Source: Gammaproteobacteria bacterium (GTDB lineage: Bacteria; Pseudomonadota; Gammaproteobacteria; QOAV01). Taken from it: 9,628 nt of DNA. The DNA is taken from NCBI GenBank assembly GCA_003972845.1, contig QOAV01000132.1, forward strand, positions 1 to 9,628, in the 5' to 3' direction. Below the pieces are notes generated by a model, which worked only from the letters and a program-made list of their open reading frames with translations, was not told where the DNA came from and ran no database searches. This document shows positions 1 through 6,133 of the stretch, one piece after another. Position 1 is the stretch's first letter, and the number at the start of each line of letters is the position of its first letter. A program made the position numbers and the translations under genes.

Positions 1-45
1 AACTCTGGCAAGAATCAGGCTGAGATAAAAGTGTTCCGATTTGTC

Positions 46-94
46 GCGAAATGAGTCGTAATAGTCGCTCTATTGCGGCGAACTTCGCGGCGAA
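46..94. repeat. GCGAA direct and inverted repeats
   Basis: GCGGCGAA occurs twice, at 75-82 and 87-94, separated by 4 nt. A further GCGAA lies at 46-50, and TTCGC at 84-88 forms overlapping small palindromes (GCGAA-C-TTCGC at 78-88 and TTCGC-G-GCGAA at 84-94). This could be an operator or a small RNA hairpin upstream of the promoter. It could also be chance in a moderately GC-rich sequence. The repeat is seen directly; any function is inference. Confidence 0.4.
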
Positions 95-120
95 TCGGGG
101 CGCTTTTAGCCAGCGTGAAC

Positions 121-173
121 TTGTCATGACTTATTCAGAGGTTCCTTAATTCAATTCATCGTCTTGTTGTAAT
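121..173 (+). promoter_or_regulatory. Candidate sigma-70 promoter(s) for the rnm-rluB operon
   Basis: Two overlapping candidates are visible. The first is TTGTCA (121-126) with an 18-nt spacer to CTTAAT (145-150). The second is an extended -10, TG-T-TGTAAT (165-173), without a good -35. Either would start transcription upstream of the ATG at 230, and the region is otherwise non-coding. The hexamers are only partial consensus matches. Confidence 0.35.
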
Positions 174-229
174 ACTCGTGAGCAACCACGGGAAATGGTA
201 TCCTTCGCGCGCCTGAAAAGCGACCTGCC

Positions 230-1057
230 ATGAAGATCTACGACCTCCACAGCCACAGCCTGAAATCCGATGGCAAACTTGCGCCATCGGCGCTGGTTCA
301 ACGCGCCCATGAAAAGGGTGTGGATTTTCTGGCGCTCACCGACCATGACATCACTGATGGCATTGATGAGGCGCTGGCGGCGGCGCAGGAATTGGCCCTG
401 ACGCTCATTCCCGGCGTGGAAATTTCCGCCACCTGGGAAAACCGCACCCTGCATGTCGTCGGCCTGAACATCGACATGACCAATACCGCCCTGCAAACAG
501 GGTTAAGCAGCATTCGCGAACAAAGAGCGGCGCGTGCGCTGCAGATCGGCGACCAGCTGGCAAAGCTGGGTATCCCCGACGCCCATGAAGGCGCCAGCAG
601 GATAGCCCAGGGCGCCATACTCAGCCGTACACATTTTGCCGAATACATGGTGCGGGAAGGCCATGCCAAAGATTTCAGCCGGGCTTTTCGCGACTGGATC
701 GGCGACCGCGGCAAGGCATTTGTGAAAACCCGATGGGCGCCGTTGCAGGACGCGATCGACTGGATCAATGCAGCCGGCGGCCAGGCGGTGATCGCTCATC
801 CGGGCCGCTATCGACTCGGCAAATCGCAGTTGAAAAAACTGTTCGCTGACTTCACCGACATGGGCGGGGCGGCCATGGAAGTGGTTTCCGGCAGCCAGAA
901 ATCGGATGATACCGGCTATTTTGCGCGCGAAACCGTGCGCCACGGCCTGCTGGCTTCGGCCGGTTCGGATTTTCACGACCCGCAATATCCGTGGCGGGAA
1001 CTGGGCCGTAACCTGCGTCTGCCGGAAGAATGCACACCCGTCTGGAAGGATTGGTAA
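230..1057 (+). CDS. rnm: PHP-domain 5'-3' exoribonuclease, RNase AM (YciV/Rnm) family
   Basis: This is a PHP-domain metal-dependent phosphoesterase of the YciV family. E. coli RNase AM trims the 5' ends of rRNAs and degrades short oligonucleotides 5' to 3'. The protein is 275 residues. Metal-binding motifs are in the expected order: DLHSHS (5-10, His7/His9), LTDHD (36-40, Asp38/His39), PGVEIS with Glu64, HVVG with His75, LSRTHFA with His135, AHPGRY with His190, and SDFHD with Asp247/His249. All usual ligands appear present, so the enzyme should be active. The ATG at 230 has only a weak purine-rich stretch upstream (GAAAAG). It is the first gene of the operon, and its TAA overlaps the next ATG by one base. 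Assignment to RNase AM rather than another PHP phosphatase rests on overall resemblance and on the yciO neighbour. Confidence 0.88.
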   Translation: MKIYDLHSHSLKSDGKLAPSALVQRAHEKGVDFLALTDHDITDGIDEALAAAQELALTLIPGVEISATWENRTLHVVGLNIDMTNTALQTGLSSIREQRAARALQIGDQLAKLGIPDAHEGASRIAQGAILSRTHFAEYMVREGHAKDFSRAFRDWIGDRGKAFVKTRWAPLQDAIDWINAAGGQAVIAHPGRYRLGKSQLKKLFADFTDMGGAAMEVVSGSQKSDDTGYFARETVRHGLLASAGSDFHDPQYPWRELGRNLRLPEECTPVWKDW

Positions 1058-1677
1058 TGGCTGAATATTTTGAAGTACATCCGGAGTCGCCGCAGCCGCG
1101 GCGCATCAGGCAAGCGGTGGAGATCGTGCGCAAGGGCGGCGTCATCGCCTATCCGACCGATTCCAGCTATGCGCTGGGCTGCCATATCGGCGACAAGAAG
1201 GCCATGGACAGAATCCGCCGCATCCGGCGCGTGGACGACAAGCACAATTTCACCCTGGTCTGCCGCGATCTGTCGGAGCTGAGCCTGTACGCCAAGGTGG
1301 ACAACAGCACCTATCGTCTGCTCAAGGCCAACACACCGGGCTCCTATACCTTCATCCTTGAAGCCAGCAAGGAAGTGCCGCGGCGTTTGCAGAATCCGAA
1401 GCGCAAGACCATCGGCCTGCGTGTGCCGGATCACCCGGTGGCGCTGGCGCTGCTGGAAGAACTGGGCGAGCCGCTGATGAGCTCAACGTTGATATTGCCC
1501 GGCGAGGAGCAGCCCGAATCCATCGCCTGGGAAATCAAGGAGAAACTGGATCACACGCTGGACGCCATTCTGGATGGCGGCTGGTGCGGTATCGAGCCCA
1601 CAACTGTGGTAGATTTGACCTCTGGCGAGCCTGTCGTTGTGCGCAAGGGGCTCGGCGATACGACACCATTCGAATAG
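1057..1677 (+). CDS. yciO: YciO, Sua5/YciO/YrdC-family protein
   Basis: Member of the Sua5/YciO/YrdC superfamily. Sua5 and TsaC make threonylcarbamoyl-AMP for tRNA t6A37; YciO is a paralogue whose own role is less settled. Diagnostic segments are IAYPTDSSYALGC near the N-terminus, a KHNFTLVC segment, PGSYTFILE, GLRVPDH and a SSTLILPGEE segment. I chose the ATG at 1057 over an in-frame ATG at 1030. GGAAGGA (1044-1050) lies 6 nt ahead of it, it overlaps the preceding stop as TAATG, and it gives 206 residues, the same length as E. coli YciO. No membrane segment is visible. The overlap with rnm suggests translational coupling. A TsaC-like activity cannot be excluded from sequence alone. Confidence 0.9.
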   Translation: MAEYFEVHPESPQPRRIRQAVEIVRKGGVIAYPTDSSYALGCHIGDKKAMDRIRRIRRVDDKHNFTLVCRDLSELSLYAKVDNSTYRLLKANTPGSYTFILEASKEVPRRLQNPKRKTIGLRVPDHPVALALLEELGEPLMSSTLILPGEEQPESIAWEIKEKLDHTLDAILDGGWCGIEPTTVVDLTSGEPVVVRKGLGDTTPFE

Positions 1678-1692
1678 AGCTATCAAGCAACC

Positions 1693-2340
1693 ATGGATTT
1701 TCCTTTACTGGTCCAAAAAATCACTATCTGGGCCATTCCCGTCATCTTCGCCATTACCGTCCACGAAGTCGCGCATGGCTGGGTCGCCAAGAAGCTGGGC
1801 GATTCCACCGCGGATAAAATGGGGAGGCTGACGCTGAACCCGATCAAGCATATTGATCCCATCGGCACCATTCTGGTACCCGGTTTGCTGCTCGCCATGG
1901 GTGGCTTCATTTTTGGCTGGGCCAAACCCGTACCGGTGGCATTCAACAAGCTGAACCACCCGAAACGCGACATGGCTATTGTTGCCGCGGCAGGCCCAGC
2001 AGCAAATCTGCTCATGGCGATCCTGTGGGCGCTGATCATGAAAATCGGCATGGGACTGGCCGCTGGCAACTCTTTTTTTACGCCGCTGGTGCTGATGGGT
2101 CAGGCCGGCATCGTCATCAATGTCATCCTCATGGTGCTGAATCTGCTGCCCATCCCCCCGCTGGACGGTGGCCGCGTGGCGGTAGGGCTTTTGCCTCACA
2201 GCGCCGGCAATGTCCTGTCCAAACTTGAGCCATACGGTTTCTTCATCCTGCTGGCGTTAATCTACACCGGTTATCTGGGCAAGATCATGGGTCCGCCGGT
2301 GGGTGCTCTGATGGACACCATCGGCCACTTGTTTACCTGA
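1693..2340 (+). CDS. Site-2-protease-family M50 zinc metallopeptidase (integral membrane)
   Basis: A 215-residue polytopic membrane protein of the short, PDZ-less site-2 protease group (M50B, YwhC/Rv-type). The zinc motif HEVAH (24-28) sits inside the first hydrophobic helix. The third ligand lies in NLLPIPPLDGGR (150-161, Asp158), the classic NxxPxxxLDGG signature. Hydrophobic segments lie near residues 8-25, 56-75, 93-122, 128-152 and 172-197. Such enzymes cut substrates within the inner membrane; the substrate of this group is generally unknown. The gene starts 15 nt after yciO with only a weak ribosome binding site, so it is probably translated from the shared operon mRNA. A T7 run at 2073-2079 leaves the frame intact. 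The family call is firm; the physiological role is not known. Confidence 0.9.
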   Translation: MDFPLLVQKITIWAIPVIFAITVHEVAHGWVAKKLGDSTADKMGRLTLNPIKHIDPIGTILVPGLLLAMGGFIFGWAKPVPVAFNKLNHPKRDMAIVAAAGPAANLLMAILWALIMKIGMGLAAGNSFFTPLVLMGQAGIVINVILMVLNLLPIPPLDGGRVAVGLLPHSAGNVLSKLEPYGFFILLALIYTGYLGKIMGPPVGALMDTIGHLFT

Positions 2341-2346
2341 CATTAC

Positions 2347-2359
2347 GGAGTCAATCTTG
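2347..2359 (+). promoter_or_regulatory. Ribosome binding site deciding a TTG start for trpS
   Basis: GGAG (2347-2350) lies 6 nt before the TTG at 2357. No ATG or GTG occurs in frame before the conserved active-site segment at residues 14-26, where the first Met (residue 15) lies inside the motif itself. TTG is therefore the best-supported start. Confidence 0.75.
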
Positions 2360-3583
2360 ATAGAAATAGCAGGACAGTCACAACGCGTTGTATCCGGCAT
2401 GCGTCCCACGGGCAAGCTGCATCTGGGCCATTACCACGGCGTGCTGAAAAACTGGGTGCAACTACAACACGAATACGACTGTTTTTTCTTTGTCGCCGAC
2501 TGGCACGCGCTGACCACCCACTACGCCGACCCGAAAGACATGGAAAAACATGTCTGGGATATGGTGGTGGACTGGCTGGCTGCCGGCGTTGATCCGGGAG
2601 CGGCCAATCTGTTCGTCCAGAGCCGTGTGCCGCAACACGCTGAACTGCACGTGCTGCTGTCCATGTTCACGCCGCTGGGCTGGCTGGAGCGCGTACCGTC
2701 GTTCAAGGATCAGCAGGAAAAACTCAAAGACCGTGATCTGAATACCTACGGCTTTTTCGGCTATCCGCTGCTGCAAAGCGCCGACATACTGCTTTATCAT
2801 GCCGGGCAGGTGCCGGTGGGCGAGGACCAGGTGCCGCACGTGGAGCTGACACGCGAAGTGGCGCGGCGCTTCAATTTCCTTTATGGACGCGGCGAAGGTT
2901 TCGAGGAACAGGCCGAATCCGCCATTCGCATGATGGGCAAAAAAGCCGGCCGCATGTATCGCAATCTGCGCAAGGCTTTTCAGGAGCAGGGTGACACCGA
3001 CGCTCTGGAAAAAGCCCAGGCGCTGTTGCGCGACCAGCAGAATCTTACCGTGGGCGACAAGGAGCGCCTGCTGGGTTATCTGGAAGGCGGCGGCCGGGTG
3101 ATTCTGCAGGAACCTGAGCCACTACTCACCGAGACGCCTAAATTCCCCGGACTCGACGGCCAGAAAATGTCCAAATCCTACGGCAACACCATCGCCCTGC
3201 GTGATGACCCGGAGCGGGTGGAAAAAGCCCTGCGCTCCATGCCCACCGACCCGGCGCGGCAACGACGCACCGATCCCGGCGATCCGCAGAAATGCCCGGT
3301 GTGGCAGCTGCATCAGGTCTATACCGATGCATCCGTGCATGAATGGGTGAAACAAGGGTGTACCACTGCCGGAATCGGCTGCGTGGACTGCAAACAGCCG
3401 GTCATTGACGCCATTCTCAAGGAGCAGGCCGAAATTGCCGAGCGCGCCCGGCAGTACGAAGAAGACCCCGCCACCTTGCGCAATGTGATCGAGGAAGGCA
3501 ACGAGCGCGCCCGCGACATGGCGGAAAAAACCATGCAGGAGGTCAGGCGCTGCATGGGCGTGGATTACACGCGTCTGGTATGA
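2357..3583 (+). CDS. trpS: Tryptophanyl-tRNA synthetase, long form with Fe-S-type cysteine motif
   Basis: Class I aminoacyl-tRNA synthetase that charges tRNA-Trp with tryptophan in the cytoplasm. The HIGH-type motif is GMRPTGKLHLGHY (14-26) and the KMSKS loop is exactly KMSKS (270-274). At 408 residues it is longer than the roughly 330-residue E. coli form. The extra length is a charged insertion around residues 190-255, between the nucleotide-binding half and the KMSKS loop, as in the long TrpRS of Pseudomonas-like bacteria. The C-terminal half carries Cys313, Cys335, Cys342 and Cys345 (C-x21-C-x6-C-x2-C). This is one residue off the C-x22-C-x6-C-x2-C motif that binds a [4Fe-4S] cluster in Thermotoga maritima TrpRS, so a cluster near the anticodon-recognition region is likely here (inference). 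Translation starts at TTG with a good ribosome binding site. Its TGA overlaps the scpA start as ATGA. Confidence 0.96.
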   Translation: MIEIAGQSQRVVSGMRPTGKLHLGHYHGVLKNWVQLQHEYDCFFFVADWHALTTHYADPKDMEKHVWDMVVDWLAAGVDPGAANLFVQSRVPQHAELHVLLSMFTPLGWLERVPSFKDQQEKLKDRDLNTYGFFGYPLLQSADILLYHAGQVPVGEDQVPHVELTREVARRFNFLYGRGEGFEEQAESAIRMMGKKAGRMYRNLRKAFQEQGDTDALEKAQALLRDQQNLTVGDKERLLGYLEGGGRVILQEPEPLLTETPKFPGLDGQKMSKSYGNTIALRDDPERVEKALRSMPTDPARQRRTDPGDPQKCPVWQLHQVYTDASVHEWVKQGCTTAGIGCVDCKQPVIDAILKEQAEIAERARQYEEDPATLRNVIEEGNERARDMAEKTMQEVRRCMGVDYTRLV

Positions 3584-4383
3584 CGGAAATCTCCCCACAT
3601 CCGGTGCAGGAAGAACTGCCTTTCGCCATTGTCGATGGCAAGGCCGTTACCGAGGTGCCGCAGGATTTGTATATCCCGCCGGACGCCATGGAAGTGTTTC
3701 TGGACCGCTTTGAAGGGCCGCTGGACCTGCTGCTGTACCTGATTCGCAAACAGAACATGGACATACTGGATATCCAGGTCGCCGAAATCACCGAGCAATA
3801 TGTGTCCTACATCGAAATGATGTCGCTGGCGAAACTGGATCTGGCGGCGGAATACCTGGTCATGGCCGCCATACTGGCGGAAATCAAGTCACGCATGATG
3901 CTGCCGCGCCCGGTGGACGCAGAGGCGGAAGAAGACGACCCGCGGGCGCAGCTGATCCGTCGTCTGCAGGAATACGAACGCTATCGCAGTGCGGCGGAGG
4001 ATCTGGATGATTTACCCCGGGTCGGCCGCGAGATATTCCCTGCCGCGGTGGACGCCGATATGGAAAAAACCGAACTGGCGGAGCCGGATGTGAGTCTGTT
4101 TGAATTGCTCGACGCCTTTCGCGCTGTGCTGACGCGCATGGATCAGACCCGACGCCATCAGGTGGCGCAGGCCGGCCTCACCATGCGCGAACGCATGACC
4201 CAGGTGCTGGAACGTATTTCGCCGGATCATTACACTGCACTGGAATCCCTGTTTGACGCCAGCGAGGGCAGGGAAGGGGTGGTTGTCACATTCATCGCCC
4301 TGCTGGAACTGCTGAAGGAACGCACCATCGTGCTGATCCAGAATGAACCCTATGCGCCCATCCACGTGAAGGCGGCGGCATGA
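3580..4383 (+). CDS. scpA: Segregation and condensation protein A (kleisin)
   Basis: ScpA is the kleisin subunit that, with ScpB, bridges the Smc heads in the bacterial condensin used for chromosome compaction and segregation. The protein is 267 residues. The hallmark FEGPLDLLLYLIRK (44-57) begins the N-terminal Smc neck-binding domain and is followed by a helical stretch ending in IKSRMMLPRP. A central acidic linker (about 112-175) contains a QEYERYR helix likely to contact ScpB. The C-terminal winged-helix end (about 200-262) includes FIALLELLKER. An N-terminal extension of about 35 residues precedes the core. The start overlaps the trpS stop by 4 nt with no clear ribosome binding site, pointing to translational coupling. 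Its presence implies an Smc-type rather than only a MukBEF-type condensin in this organism. Confidence 0.95.
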   Translation: MTEISPHPVQEELPFAIVDGKAVTEVPQDLYIPPDAMEVFLDRFEGPLDLLLYLIRKQNMDILDIQVAEITEQYVSYIEMMSLAKLDLAAEYLVMAAILAEIKSRMMLPRPVDAEAEEDDPRAQLIRRLQEYERYRSAAEDLDDLPRVGREIFPAAVDADMEKTELAEPDVSLFELLDAFRAVLTRMDQTRRHQVAQAGLTMRERMTQVLERISPDHYTALESLFDASEGREGVVVTFIALLELLKERTIVLIQNEPYAPIHVKAAA

Positions 4384-5123
4384 ACGAACAGAAACAGCCG
4401 GAAGCGCTGAAAAACATACTGGAAGCCGCGCTGCTGGTGTCGGACAAGCCGCTGACCATCGACCGTTTCATCAGCCTGTTTCCGGAAGACGCCCATCCTC
4501 ATCGTAACGAGGTAAAAAAGGCCCTGGAGGAACTGCAGAATGATTATGCCGGACGTGGTATCGTGCTGCGCAAGATCTCGCGCGGCTACCGTTTCCAGAG
4601 CGAGGCCAAATATTCGACCTGGCTGCAAAAACTGTGGGAAGAACGGCCACGCAAATATTCACGCGCTCTGCTGGAAACCCTGGCCATCATTGCTTACCGG
4701 CAGCCGGTGACGCGCGCTGATATCGAAGAAATACGTGGCGTGGCGGTCAGCTCCGAAATCGTCAAGACTCTGTTGAACCGGGAATGGGTCAAGATAGTTG
4801 GTCATCGCGATGTGCCAGGCAAACCGGCGTTGCTGGGAACCACAAACGGTTTTCTCGAGCATTTCAATCTGGGCAATCTCAACGAACTGCCGCCGCTGTC
4901 GGAGATCCGTGATGTCGAAACCATCGCCATGGAACTGAACTACACGCTGGACGAAGAGAACACTCATGAGCAGGCCAAACAAAGCGGAGACGGGGAAAAA
5001 CGTCTGGAAATCGTTACCGAAAAAACCCAAGAACAGCAAGCATCCAGCCAGGAAAGCGGTACGCCGCAGGACGACATCAGCGGCTCATCAGGAGAAAGCG
5101 AAGCCGCCGGCAACGAAGGCTGA
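4380..5123 (+). CDS. scpB: Segregation and condensation protein B
   Basis: ScpB is a tandem winged-helix protein that dimerises and binds the ScpA linker in the Smc-ScpAB complex. The 247-residue protein has a first winged helix (about 8-90) and a second containing ALLETLAIIAYRQPVTRAD, a GVAVSSEIVKTLL segment, GKPALLGTT and FLEHFNL (about 95-165). The region after about residue 195 is polar and rich in Gln, Ser and Glu, probably disordered and absent from the family core. That tail is exactly the part that overlaps rluB in another frame. The start overlaps the scpA stop as ATGA, with GAAGG (4368-4372) 7 nt upstream as ribosome binding site. Confidence 0.94.
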   Translation: MNEQKQPEALKNILEAALLVSDKPLTIDRFISLFPEDAHPHRNEVKKALEELQNDYAGRGIVLRKISRGYRFQSEAKYSTWLQKLWEERPRKYSRALLETLAIIAYRQPVTRADIEEIRGVAVSSEIVKTLLNREWVKIVGHRDVPGKPALLGTTNGFLEHFNLGNLNELPPLSEIRDVETIAMELNYTLDEENTHEQAKQSGDGEKRLEIVTEKTQEQQASSQESGTPQDDISGSSGESEAAGNEG

Positions 5124-5925
5124 ACCAGGGAAAACAGTCAAGCTGCAAAAGCTGCTGGCCGAATCCGGCATGGGTTCGCGCCGAGCCATGGAAAAGCTTA
5201 TTTCTGCAGGCAAGGTCAGCGTGGACGGAAAAACCGCCACGCTGGGTGACCGCGTCAGCTACGATCAAAAGGTGCTGGTTAACGGGCGTATTATCCTGCA
5301 ACCGAAAGCCGATGCGCCGACCAGGGTGCTGGCTTACCACAAACCGGAAGGCAAACTGGTGAGCCGCAATGACCCTGAAGGGCGCCCCAGCGTATTCGAT
5401 GACATCCCGCACGGGCGCTGGATCGCCATCGGCCGCCTGGACCTGAATACTTCCGGCTTGCTGTTGTTCACCAATAACGGTGAGCTGGCCAATGGCCTGA
5501 TGCACCCGTCATCCGGTGTCGAGCGCGAATACGCGGTCAGGGTGCTGGGCGATGTCTCGCCGGAAAACCTGAAACAGCTGCGGGAAGGCGTCAAACTGGC
5601 TGATGGCGTGGCGAAATTTGACGTCATTACCGATGCTGGCGGTTCCGGCGCCAATCACTGGTATCATGTTGTTCTCAAAGAAGGCAGGAACCGCGAAGTC
5701 AGGCGGCTGTGGAGCAGCATTGGCGCCACCGTCAGCCGGCTCACCCGCATTCGCTATGGTAATATCCCGCTGCTGCGTTCTTTGCGCCAGGGAAAATGGC
5801 AGGAGCTGGAACCCGGCACGTTGAAATCACTGGCTGATCTGGCAGGCGTCACGGTGTCTCTGCCGGACCCCACGCGTCGCAAATCCCGCAAGCCGCATTA
5901 CGGCGGAAAACGAAAACAACGCTGA
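4966..5925 (+). CDS. rluB: 23S rRNA pseudouridine(2605) synthase RluB
   Basis: RluB converts U2605 of 23S rRNA to pseudouridine during large-subunit assembly. After a basic, Lys/Arg/Pro-rich N-terminal extension (1-57) comes an S4 RNA-binding domain (about 58-107, VKLQKLLAESGMGSRRAMEK). The RsuA/RluB/E/F catalytic domain follows, with GRLDLNTSGLLL (156-167, catalytic Asp159) and KEGRNREVRRL (238-248). A basic tail ends the protein. The total is 319 residues versus about 290 for E. coli RluB. The start at 4966 has GAAGAG (4953-4958) 7 nt upstream. No other ATG, GTG or TTG occurs in this frame before Met69, which is already inside the S4 domain, so the long overlap with scpB is needed unless a rare start codon is used. 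RluE or RluF identity is less likely given the scpB linkage. Confidence 0.93.
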   Translation: MSRPNKAETGKNVWKSLPKKPKNSKHPARKAVRRRTTSAAHQEKAKPPATKAEPGKTVKLQKLLAESGMGSRRAMEKLISAGKVSVDGKTATLGDRVSYDQKVLVNGRIILQPKADAPTRVLAYHKPEGKLVSRNDPEGRPSVFDDIPHGRWIAIGRLDLNTSGLLLFTNNGELANGLMHPSSGVEREYAVRVLGDVSPENLKQLREGVKLADGVAKFDVITDAGGSGANHWYHVVLKEGRNREVRRLWSSIGATVSRLTRIRYGNIPLLRSLRQGKWQELEPGTLKSLADLAGVTVSLPDPTRRKSRKPHYGGKRKQR

Positions 5926-5951
5926 ATGCCGGAATGGCGTAGTTTGGCATT
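5925..5951 (+). terminator. Possible hairpin just after rluB
   Basis: AATGCC (5925-5930) pairs with GGCATT (5946-5951), extended inward by two G-U pairs and one A-U pair around a 9-nt loop. It begins at the last base of the rluB stop codon. No U-run follows, so it is not a typical intrinsic terminator. It may end the operon mRNA by protecting the 3' end, or may be chance. Confidence 0.3.
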
Positions 5952-6133
5952 ACCGGGGTAAGCACCTCGCACTTTGTCAACACATGGTGGATAATAAAGC
6001 TTTCATGCTATTGGAGGCGTTTGTCCGGCGGAACCGCCTCCGGAGAGAAACTGACGATGCATTTTGCTATCTCTTGACGAGGCCACTATGCGTTGGTTAG
6101 TCCTATAAAACAATTAGATAATGGATTTATCTT
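5926..6133 (+). other. Intergenic leader between rluB and rsd
   Basis: This stretch of about 208 nt has no gene of normal size. It contains the two hairpins described separately. It also has weak promoter hexamers: GATAAT at 6117-6122 with TTGGTT at 6093-6098, 18 nt apart but very close to the start codon. Three six-codon mini-ORFs lie at 6057-6077, 6088-6108 and 6121-6141. The first two have a purine-rich Shine-Dalgarno-like stretch 5-9 nt upstream (GGAGAG and GAGG). The last overlaps the rsd start. The local drop in GC content toward 6060-6135 is typical of a promoter/leader region. Confidence 0.45.
6013..6041 (+). promoter_or_regulatory. GC-rich hairpin in the rsd leader
   Basis: GGAGGCG (6013-6019) is the perfect reverse complement of CGCCTCC (6035-6041), with a 15-nt loop that can itself pair weakly. 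A competing fold pairs GGCG (6027-6030) with CGCC (6035-6038). There is no U-run, so it may be a leader element rather than a terminator. GGA triplets occur in the left arm, in the loop and just after the right arm, which resembles sites of CsrA/RsmA-type regulators. The inverted repeat is certain; its function is inference. Confidence 0.4.

Larger units (their letters stand above)
1..229. other. Upstream region, no recognised gene
   Basis: I recognise no gene here. One + strand frame is open from the window edge to a TGA at 52-54 (about 17 codons) and could be the tail of an upstream + strand gene, but the residues are not diagnostic. A minus-strand frame from an ATG at 127 is open to the window edge (about 42 codons) but resembles nothing I know. 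The rest is probably the 5' leader and promoter region of the operon starting at 230. It holds repeated GCGAA/TTCGC elements (46-94) and promoter-like hexamers, both described separately. Confidence 0.6.

Noticed and set aside
1..127. Minus-strand open frame from an ATG at 127 running off the window edge
   Set aside because: Only about 42 codons are visible, the residues match no family I know, and there is no clear ribosome binding site. It could be the start of a divergent gene, but the window does not support calling it.
503..985. Minus-strand open frame (160 codons) opposite the PHP gene
   Set aside because: The + strand frame carries all PHP metal motifs; the antisense translation shows no recognisable domain.
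2073..2079. T7 run in the M50 protease gene as a frameshift or slippage site
   Set aside because: The reading frame continues intact into the conserved NLLPIPPLDGG motif, and no alternative-frame product of interest follows.
5925..6041. Intrinsic terminator after rluB
   Set aside because: Two inverted repeats are present, but neither is followed by a T-run, so a classical Rho-independent terminator is not supported.
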